A stretch of 64,000 nt of DNA from RHLJ01 sp965601955 (GTDB lineage: Bacteria; Bacteroidota; Rhodothermia; Balneolales; Balneolaceae), in contig OZ271855.1 in the NCBI GenBank assembly GCA_965601955.1, positions 2,232,001-2,296,000 on the forward strand. Direction: 5' to 3'. The notes beneath the pieces were generated by a model. The model did no database searches, was not told the DNA's origin, and saw nothing but the letters and a program-made list of their open reading frames with translations. Below are positions 50,182 through 58,007 of the stretch, in pieces. Within the stretch, counting starts at the first letter, position 1. Each line of letters starts with the position of its first letter. The position numbers were made by a program, and so were the translations under genes.

Positions 50182-51060
50182 TCACTTACCTAAACTAAAT
50201 ATTCGGTTCACATTGAAACCGAGTCGAAAATCTCCTGCAAAAAAATCAGTGGTATTTCTGGCTATTAAATGCTGCTCAGTAAACCATTGACCGGACATCA
50301 GGAACATTTGAAAAACATGTCCGCCGGTTTCGATTTCATAACCAATGGCCATATGATCTTTAGTGCCTTCCGTTCGATCTCCTAATACAGGGATATATTC
50401 AAAGGTTAGAGAATTTCTCACTCCAAGCTTAACTCTTCCGGCAAATCCCAGGGCATAATGGGTATGCTCTGGCTCAGCTTGTCCTACAGTTTCTATCACT
50501 ACCGTATTGAAATGGGAAACCATAGGGGCCACCTGCAAAGTGAATTTATCATTGAATTGACGGGCCACCATTACAGAAGCAAAGAAGTTAAGACGTTCCT
50601 GGAAAGTGAAATCATCAAAGATTCGGTTCTTCTGAGTATTGATCCCCATATCACCTTTAACAGCAACTTCAACAGGTACTTTATCCGATTTAAGCTGTCT
50701 TGCTAAGGTATACTTAAACCGGAAATCGACATTGTCCTCAATACTTGTTCTTCCAATACCGATTGACAGCTTATCAGTCACACCATAATCGATACCTAGG
50801 CGTACTGCTGCGCCCTGATCAAGTCCGTAAAAATCTTCGATCCCACTGCTTATCAAACCAAAATTATGCATGATAAGGCTATTGAGGTTGTTTGCTTCCA
50901 AATTGGTAACGGTGCTGGTGCCAGCAACAGAACCAATCAAAAATAGTTCGTCCACAGGACCATCAGCCACTGCGCGGGTACGTTGCATTTGGGCATAGCT
51001 GAGCTCTACTCCAATAATAGCCAGCAAAAAGAGGGAGGTTACTGCCTTTTTTATAATCAT
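50182..51060 (-). CDS. DUF5777 outer-membrane beta-barrel protein
   Basis: 292 residues. A signal peptide ends near SYA/Q. The mature protein has regular amphipathic strands (RLGIDYGVTDKLSIGIGRTS, FRFKYTLARQL, NDKFTLQVAPMVSHF) and ends in a barrel-type strand. The pattern matches DUF5777. It is the last gene of a three-gene set with YceI and a cytochrome; its start overlaps the YceI stop by 4 bases. Confidence 0.8.
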   Translation of the reverse strand: MIIKKAVTSLFLLAIIGVELSYAQMQRTRAVADGPVDELFLIGSVAGTSTVTNLEANNLNSLIMHNFGLISSGIEDFYGLDQGAAVRLGIDYGVTDKLSIGIGRTSIEDNVDFRFKYTLARQLKSDKVPVEVAVKGDMGINTQKNRIFDDFTFQERLNFFASVMVARQFNDKFTLQVAPMVSHFNTVVIETVGQAEPEHTHYALGFAGRVKLGVRNSLTFEYIPVLGDRTEGTKDHMAIGYEIETGGHVFQMFLMSGQWFTEQHLIARNTTDFFAGDFRLGFNVNRIFSLGK

Positions 51061-51602
51061 TCGTCAATTGGTTTTAGAAGTGCTTCAATTTCTATTTCCT
51101 GTTTCTCATCTACTTTCACGAAAAGCAGTTTTGGTGGCCGGATTTCATAATCCTTTAGATTTAGAATCCATGCTGCCTTTACTAATAGCCCATCATCAGT
51201 TGCGGTGAGTGTACCATTGATTTCAACTTCCTGTGTGATGCCATGGATGGTAAAATTCCCAACAACAGTAACATCCTGTTCTGTAGAAAGCTCAGGGTCA
51301 AAATCAGTAGTAATTTTTCCGAAAAACTCACCAAAAGGGTGCTTCTCAGTTTCAAGAGTAAGCTTCATGTCTTTATCTCTTTTGCCATTACCAGTGTCGA
51401 GAGTTTCCAGGTCCAGGTAAAAATCAACGGACATATCTTCCAGTTTAATCATGCCCACCAGGTTTTCTGAGGAGCCTGTAAAATTGTGAAGAGGTACTTT
51501 GGATTTGAAAATGGCTTTCCCATCTTCAGTATAATAGGATTGCGCGCTTATGTTTAGTGATATCAGAATACCCGCTAAAAATGTAAAAATGACTTTCTTC
51601 AT
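51057..51602 (-). CDS. YceI-family exported protein
   Basis: 181 residues. The signal peptide is cleaved near ISA/Q, then a lipocalin-like YceI fold follows (GKAIFKSKVPLHNFTG, MKLTLETEKHPFGEF, GNFTIHGITQEVEINGTL). Family members bind lipids or isoprenoids such as ubiquinone in the periplasm. It sits between a cytochrome c and a DUF5777 barrel, an arrangement I recall from other Bacteroidota, which suggests an electron-transfer or envelope-redox role. Confidence 0.9.
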   Translation of the reverse strand: MKKVIFTFLAGILISLNISAQSYYTEDGKAIFKSKVPLHNFTGSSENLVGMIKLEDMSVDFYLDLETLDTGNGKRDKDMKLTLETEKHPFGEFFGKITTDFDPELSTEQDVTVVGNFTIHGITQEVEINGTLTATDDGLLVKAAWILNLKDYEIRPPKLLFVKVDEKQEIEIEALLKPIDE

Positions 51603-51605
51603 GAC

Positions 51606-51989
51606 TTAATTATTTTGAGCGCCTTCATTTATCCAGGCACGTATGGTTTCGATTTCATCTCCCGATAATGACCCTCCCTGTGGCATTCTTGTTCCTAAAC
51701 GGGGATTAGCCAATAGCTTATCATATAATCCACTAGCTTCAGCATTACCTGCAACAACTACCTCATTACCGTACAGATTTCCCACACTATTAATTAGCGC
51801 AGTATATGAAGTAAGGTTCACGCCTCCATTGCTACCATGGCAACTTGCACAGTGTGCATTAAATATAGGCTGGACATCTTCTGCGTAGCTAATACCCGAT
51901 TGCTCTTCTCCTGTATTATCCTCCACATTATTGATGCAGTTTGTAAATGCAAACAACAAAAGCAGTAGAGGAAATAATATTTTTTTCAT
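51606..51989 (-). CDS. Small exported c-type cytochrome
   Basis: 127 residues. A signal ending in FTNC (possible lipoprotein) is followed by YAEDVQPIFNAHCASCHG, a single CxxCH haem site, and the distal Met in TRMPQGGSLSG. The size and ISYAEDVQPIF start match the planctomycete-type cytochrome c domain. It probably transfers electrons in the periplasm. It heads the three-gene set with YceI and DUF5777. Confidence 0.9.
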   Translation of the reverse strand: MKKILFPLLLLLFAFTNCINNVEDNTGEEQSGISYAEDVQPIFNAHCASCHGSNGGVNLTSYTALINSVGNLYGNEVVVAGNAEASGLYDKLLANPRLGTRMPQGGSLSGDEIETIRAWINEGAQNN

Positions 51990-52120
51990 AGTGATTAATT
52001 CAGTTAACAGATTGGATTTTTTTAAAAAAATATTTGAGCGATTTTTCTATAATAATTCTAACAGCGTATAAACAATGCTTTTATTTTAAATAATCAAAAA
52101 GTAATCAACAAAAATTTTGT

Positions 52121-52672
52121 ATGGTATCCAGAGAATCCAGTATAGAATTACTTGAAAAATATATAGATGGAGAAAGTTTAAGACATCATTCTATCATGGT
52201 AGCCCAGGCTATGGAAGCCTATGCAACGAATCTCCAAAAGAGTTCTCAGGAGGTAGAAGAGTGGTGGGCTGCCGGCTTGCTTCATGATCTTGATTGGGAA
52301 AAATTTCCGGATGAACATCCTAATAAAGCAGTAAATGAAATTCTCCCGGAATTCGATTATTCTGAAAATGTACTGGAAGCGATTAAAGCTCATGCCCCGG
52401 AACGGACGGGGAAAAAACCGGAAGAGGAGATAGAGCGGTATCTCTTTGCATGTGACGAGCTTTCAGGGTTTATGCACGCGGTTTCCTTAATGCGGCCTAC
52501 AGGATTTGACGGGATGAAAGTGAAATCAGTAACAAAGAAACTTAAAACCCTGAATTTTGCAGCCAATGTGCCACGAGAAGATATATCCAGGGGAGCAGAA
52601 TTAATCGAAAAGGAATTAAATGAGCATATCCAGTTTTTAATTCAGGTGTTTTCTAACCAAGATGGTAACTAA
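52121..52672 (+). CDS. HD-domain metal-dependent phosphohydrolase-like protein
   Basis: 183 residues. HHS near residue 23, LLHDLDWEKFPDEHPNKA (HD pair and downstream His) and KAHAPERTGKKPEEE give an HDIG-type metal site. Such proteins hydrolyse nucleotides or phosphate esters; the substrate here is unknown. It is transcribed with the phosphatase gene 42 bases downstream. Confidence 0.8.
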   Translation: MVSRESSIELLEKYIDGESLRHHSIMVAQAMEAYATNLQKSSQEVEEWWAAGLLHDLDWEKFPDEHPNKAVNEILPEFDYSENVLEAIKAHAPERTGKKPEEEIERYLFACDELSGFMHAVSLMRPTGFDGMKVKSVTKKLKTLNFAANVPREDISRGAELIEKELNEHIQFLIQVFSNQDGN

Positions 52673-52714
52673 TTGACTTTAAAAAGGTATTATTAGTGCT
52701 TTAAAACTCTGGTA

Positions 52715-54763
52715 TTGAAATCGATCTGTGTTAACATATCAACCCGGCTGGTACTTTTTGCCCTGATAGTAGCTATTTCGCTAGCTGATGGGGCACAAGC
52801 TCAAAACCGATTGTCCAATTTAATTCTTAATCAAATAGGGGAGATTGAATTGAACTCAGGCTGGAAAGGTATTTCCGCTGATAATTTTAGCTGGATAGAC
52901 AGAGACTTTGATTTTTCAGATTGGGATGATGTTCATACGGTATTAGATGACCCACATATTGATCAATTAGATTGGCAAGGCTATGGTTGGTTTAAAATAG
53001 AAATAGAAGTCGATTCTTCGTTGGTTGATCAAAAGCTTAAGCTTTCACTAAATACGCATAACGGAGCTTCTCAGATCTATTTGAACGAGGAGTTATTGAT
53101 CCAGGAGGGTAATTTTTCACGGCAGAAAGAGGATCATATTGCTTCTAATAATACTCCTTTTGTAGTGTTTGAATTTGATACTGCCGGCATACATGTGCTA
53201 TCAGTCAGGTTCAGTAATCATGATGTCGAAAAGTACCTTAAATATGGATTGACCCCTGGGTTTTTATTATCGATAAGCCAATATGAAGTGAATGGGTTGG
53301 AAGAGCTCTCAAGTAGTAAGTATTGGCTAATACTTACTTTAATTGGGATTCTCATAGCTATTTCTATTGTACATTTTCTGTTCCTGATTTTTTACCCAGC
53401 CGGAGAAAGGAATCTATACTTTGTAATCACGGTATGTTCGGTGGCTGCCTTTTCTATTGTTTGGAATGCAGAAATTTTCTCAGGCTCCCCGGATTTTATT
53501 CTCTCCCTTCAAAAGGGTTTATATATAGCCTGGCTGGTCGCTCAAATCAGTTTGCTGAAATTTGGTTATTCCTTTCAGAAAAATACAACCCCAAAGCAGT
53601 TAATCGCATTTCTGTTAGTTGGTATTGTACTCGTATCTATCAAACTTTTTGACCTGTTTGATAACCCGTTATTCTTTTCTCTTTTTTCTGTAATAGTGAT
53701 CGTTGAGTTTATGAGGGTACTTATTGGTGTCCAAATCAGTAAGAAAGAACAGGTAAATATTCCAATTTGGGGTACCATCATATTTTTGGTAGTGGTTTTA
53801 ATCAGCATTGATTCTATCACTGATGTAATCACTCAGAAGTTTTTCCTGTTCCAGTTTCTGCCTGCATCGGTCTTTTTTATGATTGCTCTTTCAACGTATT
53901 TGGTTCGTGATTTCGCAAAAGCACAAATTCGCCTTGAGTATAAGTATCTGGAAGTAAAGCATCTTTCCGATCGATCAGTTGAACAGGAGAGAAGAAGCAA
54001 AGAAAAAGAGATCGAACAGAAGTTCTTAGAGAAAGAGAACGAACGAAAAACAGCGGAATTGGAAGAGGCACGTGCTTTGCAGGTATCTATGCTACCCACA
54101 GAACTTCCGGAAACGGAGCTCTGGGAGATTTCGGCATACATGGAACCATCCCAAGAAGTAGGAGGCGATTATTACGATTTCAGCATGTCAAAAAGTGGAG
54201 ATTTGACCCTCGCACTTGGAGATGCTACCGGACATGGAATGAAAGCGGGTATCATGGTAGCAACTGCAAAAAGCTATTTTCACTCATTGGTAAATGAGAA
54301 TGGGAATGTAGACTTGATCAAAAAGATGTCATCCGGGATTAAGAATATGAATGTACGGATGATGTATATGGGCCTAACTTTGTTACGATGTAAGCAAAGA
54401 GCAGTAGAATTTACTTCGGCTGGTATGCCTCCGGCTCTATTGTATAAAAAGAAAGAAGGTTCAATTTCGGAAGTGATCCTTAAAGCTATGCCACTAGGCA
54501 GTAGTGTGGCATTCCCTTATCAAACACTACAATTTGATTTGGAGTCGGGAGATGTATTTGTGCTGTTTAGTGATGGGCTCATGGAATTATTCAATCCCCG
54601 TCGTGAACAACTTGGTATGGATAGGATAAAAGAATGCCTGGAAGAAATTTGCGATAAGTCTTCAGATGATATTCTTGCGGGATTGATCTCCTTAAGAGAC
54701 AGCTGGAAAGGAAAGGTAAACCAGGAGGACGACGTTACCATAGTTATATTAAAAGCCAAGTAA
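52715..54763 (+). CDS. Membrane sensor SpoIIE/RsbU-type protein phosphatase
   Basis: 682 residues from a TTG start. Signal peptide (cleavage near AQA/Q), a periplasmic beta-sandwich (about 35-195) with a jelly-roll look, seven or so membrane helices (about 200-400), a coiled coil (410-450) and a PP2C/SpoIIE domain (455-682). The domain has the metal-binding EVGGDYYDF and GDATGHGMKAGIMVA motifs and QEDDVTIVI at the end. The layout is that of 7TMR-DISM-linked phosphatases. It probably dephosphorylates an anti-sigma antagonist in a partner-switch; none is visible nearby. A YciI-like gene follows after one base. Confidence 0.9.
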   Translation: MKSICVNISTRLVLFALIVAISLADGAQAQNRLSNLILNQIGEIELNSGWKGISADNFSWIDRDFDFSDWDDVHTVLDDPHIDQLDWQGYGWFKIEIEVDSSLVDQKLKLSLNTHNGASQIYLNEELLIQEGNFSRQKEDHIASNNTPFVVFEFDTAGIHVLSVRFSNHDVEKYLKYGLTPGFLLSISQYEVNGLEELSSSKYWLILTLIGILIAISIVHFLFLIFYPAGERNLYFVITVCSVAAFSIVWNAEIFSGSPDFILSLQKGLYIAWLVAQISLLKFGYSFQKNTTPKQLIAFLLVGIVLVSIKLFDLFDNPLFFSLFSVIVIVEFMRVLIGVQISKKEQVNIPIWGTIIFLVVVLISIDSITDVITQKFFLFQFLPASVFFMIALSTYLVRDFAKAQIRLEYKYLEVKHLSDRSVEQERRSKEKEIEQKFLEKENERKTAELEEARALQVSMLPTELPETELWEISAYMEPSQEVGGDYYDFSMSKSGDLTLALGDATGHGMKAGIMVATAKSYFHSLVNENGNVDLIKKMSSGIKNMNVRMMYMGLTLLRCKQRAVEFTSAGMPPALLYKKKEGSISEVILKAMPLGSSVAFPYQTLQFDLESGDVFVLFSDGLMELFNPRREQLGMDRIKECLEEICDKSSDDILAGLISLRDSWKGKVNQEDDVTIVILKAK

Positions 54764-54764
54764 G

Positions 54765-55067
54765 ATGAGAATAATAGCCATTGAAAAAGAGCTTCATGGG
54801 TTAACCAAAAAGGATTTTGTACCACATCTTAGAGCTGAAGCAGCGAAAGGTTGGGATCTTTATAAAAGGGGAATTATCAGAGAGATGTATTTCAGGGATG
54901 ACAAGCCAGAAGCAGTGCTAATTCTCGAGTGCAAAGATCTTGAAGAAGCCGAAGTCCATTTAGCCACCCTGCCTCTTGTTGAGAAAGGGCTGATCGAGTT
55001 TGAGCTCATTCCACTAAAACCCTATCACGGATTCGAACGGTTATTTAGGAAAGAAAAAAGTGTGTAA
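54765..55067 (+). CDS. YciI/dimeric alpha-beta-barrel-like small protein
   Basis: 100 residues. Pattern EKELHGLTKKDFVPHLRAEA, KPEAVLILECKDLEEAEVHL and LIEFELIPLKPYHGF fits the ferredoxin-like dimeric barrel of the YciI/muconolactone-isomerase group. Function unknown. It directly follows the phosphatase gene and was probably transcribed with it. Confidence 0.65.
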   Translation: MRIIAIEKELHGLTKKDFVPHLRAEAAKGWDLYKRGIIREMYFRDDKPEAVLILECKDLEEAEVHLATLPLVEKGLIEFELIPLKPYHGFERLFRKEKSV

Positions 55068-55121
55068 CCTTTCCTTTTTTAAGGAGTGTAAGCTTTGTTG
55101 TATAACTACAAAGCCTCCATT

Positions 55122-56501
55122 ATGATTAGAAAGATTTTACTACCTGCACTTCTCAGTATTTTCTTAATTCAAACAGCATCCGCACAAGAAAGAAGAGCCA
55201 ATAAGGACGGAATGAGGCTTATTTATTCCAGTGATTGGGATTGGGACTGGCACTGTAATTGTCGGGTTACAGAATATCATTACAAAAAGAAGAGGAATAA
55301 TAATCGAAGAAGCTATCGCTCATATTATAGGTATTATCATAACGAAGGTGTGGATAATGAGTTTGATTTCTTCTCAAATATTGGCCCTAACCCTGCGATT
55401 TATGGATTCTCACCAACGGTTCAGGCTATTCACTATAACAGGGTAAATGGACTATTCTTAGGGGTGGATACAGAATTCGAAGACTTTACCCACGACTTTA
55501 CCGATATCCACGGCTTTGATTTTCAGGCACTCGGGGGTTATTCCATTGGAAGAGAAGAGTGGCAATACCAGGTCGGCCTGGAAAAGCCAATAGGCAGAAG
55601 GTTAGTTATTGGCGCTGACTTATATAACATTACAACTACCGAAGACAGTTGGAGAACAGGGCTTACAGAAAATACGATTTCAAGTTTAGTAGCTGGTTAC
55701 GATTTCCATGACTACTACAAGGCAGAGGGGTATAGTATTTACGGTTCCATCAAGGCGTCGTATTTAACCTATATTGGGGTGAGTTATAACACAGATACGT
55801 TTAGCTCTTTGGACGCCATTACCGCGTACAATTTTTATGGTGATGGGAATATTGAGCGAATCAATCCAGCCATTGACCCTACTACTGATGAAATCTTTCA
55901 TCAAAGCATAGGATTGAGTTTGAACATTAATCCCAAGCTGTATCAGTATTCAAGGAACTTTGCCACAAGTTTAGTTTTTCGAGGGGAATTAGGAAATTTT
56001 GATGGCAACAATAATGACTTCCAATTCAATAAATACATTGCCCAGTCTACTTCAATCTTCCGCCTGGATAGATCGACCTTCCTAAAGTGGAGAGTGATGG
56101 GGGGAGCTATTACCGGAGAAGCTCCTGGATTTAAGCAATTTGCCTTAGGTGGTATTGGCTCTATGCGTGCAGCTAATTATAAGAGCATGCAGGGGAATGC
56201 AATGGTACTCAGCAATGCCGAACTCGTTTTTGGAAGAAACTCTGATCTTGATTTTGGTTTCTTTGAACTGGATGGCTTTTATGTCTCTTTGTTCATGGAT
56301 TCAGGATGGGCGGAATTTAATGACCGTCTGTTTACTGAATCGGATCCAACTGTTGGATTTGAAAATTTTGCCCTTTCAGAATTTACTCACAATGTTGGTT
56401 TTGGAGTTGGTGGAGATATGGTTAGGTTGGAATTTGCTAAGCCTCTATCTGATTCTGGTGGATTTACAGCTGTATGGTTGAGGTTGAACCCAACCTTTTA
56501 A
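55122..56501 (+). CDS. Outer-membrane beta-barrel, BamA/surface-antigen-like
   Basis: About 459 residues from ATG 55122; the frame opens nine codons earlier at a TTG. The signal peptide ends near ASA/Q. A Trp/His/Arg/Tyr-rich stretch (about 45-90, including DWDWDWHC and RRSYRSYYRYYHNE) precedes beta strands. The C-terminal barrel has the Omp85-like segment FALGGIGSMRAANYKSMQGN. It ends in a strand closing with WLRLNPTF, the final aromatic needed for Bam-dependent insertion. A role in export or membrane assembly is possible; the N-terminal aromatic/basic stretch is unusual. Confidence 0.75.
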   Translation: MIRKILLPALLSIFLIQTASAQERRANKDGMRLIYSSDWDWDWHCNCRVTEYHYKKKRNNNRRSYRSYYRYYHNEGVDNEFDFFSNIGPNPAIYGFSPTVQAIHYNRVNGLFLGVDTEFEDFTHDFTDIHGFDFQALGGYSIGREEWQYQVGLEKPIGRRLVIGADLYNITTTEDSWRTGLTENTISSLVAGYDFHDYYKAEGYSIYGSIKASYLTYIGVSYNTDTFSSLDAITAYNFYGDGNIERINPAIDPTTDEIFHQSIGLSLNINPKLYQYSRNFATSLVFRGELGNFDGNNNDFQFNKYIAQSTSIFRLDRSTFLKWRVMGGAITGEAPGFKQFALGGIGSMRAANYKSMQGNAMVLSNAELVFGRNSDLDFGFFELDGFYVSLFMDSGWAEFNDRLFTESDPTVGFENFALSEFTHNVGFGVGGDMVRLEFAKPLSDSGGFTAVWLRLNPTF

Positions 56502-56518
56502 CGTAATAAGCTCAGATA

Positions 56519-56656
56519 TGTCATTTCGAACCTGCCTGTAGAAGCAAGTCTAACTTCAGATGTATGCATAGGTAGAACAGGCAGTGTGAGAAATCTAAAA
56601 ATTGCTTTTAGAATCTATTATGAGATTTCTCAGTCGCTCACTCCTTCGAAATGACA
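56519..56656. repeat. Palindromic repeat, family B, copy 2
   Basis: Perfect 12-base arms TGTCATTTCGAA (56519-56530) and TTCGAAATGACA (56645-56656), with inner CTGCCTGT/ACAGGCAG arms and GAGAAATCTAAAA/TGAGATTTCTCA arms. The reverse complement of the right arm is 95% identical to the copy at 1878. It lies in the 426-base gap 56502-56927, which also contains the terminator at 56731 and an unexplained stretch (see finding). Confidence 0.8.
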
Positions 56657-56730
56657 ACCAAAAAACCTGAGCTCAGTACTTCTTATTTCTTATCTCAAGC
56701 ATAATCTAAAGGGCTTTTACCTGTCCTTAA

Positions 56731-56770
56731 AAAAAGAAACCCGAACCGTTCAAAGTTCGGGTTTTTTCTT
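56731..56770. terminator. Bidirectional rho-independent terminator
   Basis: AACCCGAAC (56738-56746) pairs with GTTCGGGTT (56755-56763), flanked by an A-run on the left and a T-run on the right. It can end plus-strand transcripts from the barrel gene and minus-strand transcripts entering from the mltG promoter region. Confidence 0.85.
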
Positions 56771-56927
56771 TAGGGCATTTGGTGCTTTGCAGCATCCAAA
56801 AGCTCGTTTGCTCTTCGGAGGCGGATTACGCTAGCGCCTTTTCTTTGTTTCGAATGTCTTTCTCTTTTTTACAAATACATTCATTTAGGTGATTATTCAT
56901 TTTTTTAGATAATTGATATCTTGGAAA

Positions 56928-58004
56928 ATGAATTTCAGTGCAACATTTTCATTACACAAAAGCGACGTACTGGTAGCAATTAGTTTTTTTCTGATTGTTG
57001 CTTTAGCTACAATCGCTTCCCGCCAGCTCCGTCTCACTTCTGACAATGCTCTGGTTATCAATCAGACAACCGGACTGGTACTGGAAGAGAGGACAAATCT
57101 TCAAGGGCTTACTGCAGCCATGGATTCATTGGGGATAGAGTACAATTCAAGCGAGTTAGCCTGGGCTTCAAGGATACTTGGCTGGCGTACTTTCCAGAGG
57201 GGGAATTATGAGCTAAATGGGAAGTACTCCTACGATGTATTTCTTTCTAAACTATCAAGGGGTATTCAAGATCCTGTATCGGTGGTAATTCTTCCTGGCA
57301 TTATGAAAGAGCGCTTTGCTGAATCCGTTGCCAATCAAGTGGCCAGCTCGAAGGAAGAAATATTGGCTGTATTTGATGATTCACTTTTTCTTGAGGAATA
57401 TGGGTTTTCTACAGAAGAGCTGTTTGGCAGAATGCTACCTGAGACGTACAGAATGTACTGGACAAGCACTCCAAAGGAACTTGTACGAAGAGTATTGCGA
57501 GAATTTGATACCCGGGTAGTCCAGGTTTATTCCGATTCTACAGACGCTATTGGCTATTCGATTGAGGATGTATTAACAATGGCTTCAATTGTTGAATGGG
57601 AAGCCAATATCGAAGAAGAAAAAGCAATCATAAGTGGGCTATACTGGAATAGGATAAACTCAAGGATGCGTTTACAAGCTGATCCAACAGTTAATTTTGC
57701 AATAGGTGAAAGAAGACGGCTCTTGTTTGAAGATTATGAGTTCGAGCATCCTTTTAACACTTACCTGAACAGGGGGCTTCCTCCGGGACCGGTTACAAAT
57801 CCGAGCCTCTCAACTATAAGAGCTACATTATTTCCCCAGGAGCACAATTATATTTATATGGTAGCCAATCCTGAGGGAGGGCACATCTTCACAGAAACTT
57901 TTGAAGAGCACCAGGTAGAGAGTGCAAAGTGGAGAAGATGGCTGCGAGAGCAATATAGAATTAAAAGAGCACGAGATGCTGAGGGTTCCGGTTCAGAACG
58001 CTAG
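56928..58004 (+). CDS. mltG: Endolytic transglycosylase MltG (YceG-like)
   Basis: 358 residues from ATG 56928. One N-terminal membrane helix (about 13-30), then a LysM-like region and the YceG domain. The catalytic Glu lies in MASIVEWEANI (equivalent to E218 of E. coli). QADPTVNFAIG, NTYLNRGLPPGPVTNPS and the ending GGHIFTETFEEHQ are characteristic. It cuts nascent peptidoglycan at the membrane and limits strand length. A TTG five codons upstream is an alternative start. The gene is convergent with the next one, 3 bases apart. Confidence 0.93.
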   Translation: MNFSATFSLHKSDVLVAISFFLIVALATIASRQLRLTSDNALVINQTTGLVLEERTNLQGLTAAMDSLGIEYNSSELAWASRILGWRTFQRGNYELNGKYSYDVFLSKLSRGIQDPVSVVILPGIMKERFAESVANQVASSKEEILAVFDDSLFLEEYGFSTEELFGRMLPETYRMYWTSTPKELVRRVLREFDTRVVQVYSDSTDAIGYSIEDVLTMASIVEWEANIEEEKAIISGLYWNRINSRMRLQADPTVNFAIGERRRLLFEDYEFEHPFNTYLNRGLPPGPVTNPSLSTIRATLFPQEHNYIYMVANPEGGHIFTETFEEHQVESAKWRRWLREQYRIKRARDAEGSGSER

Positions 58005-58007
58005 AAG

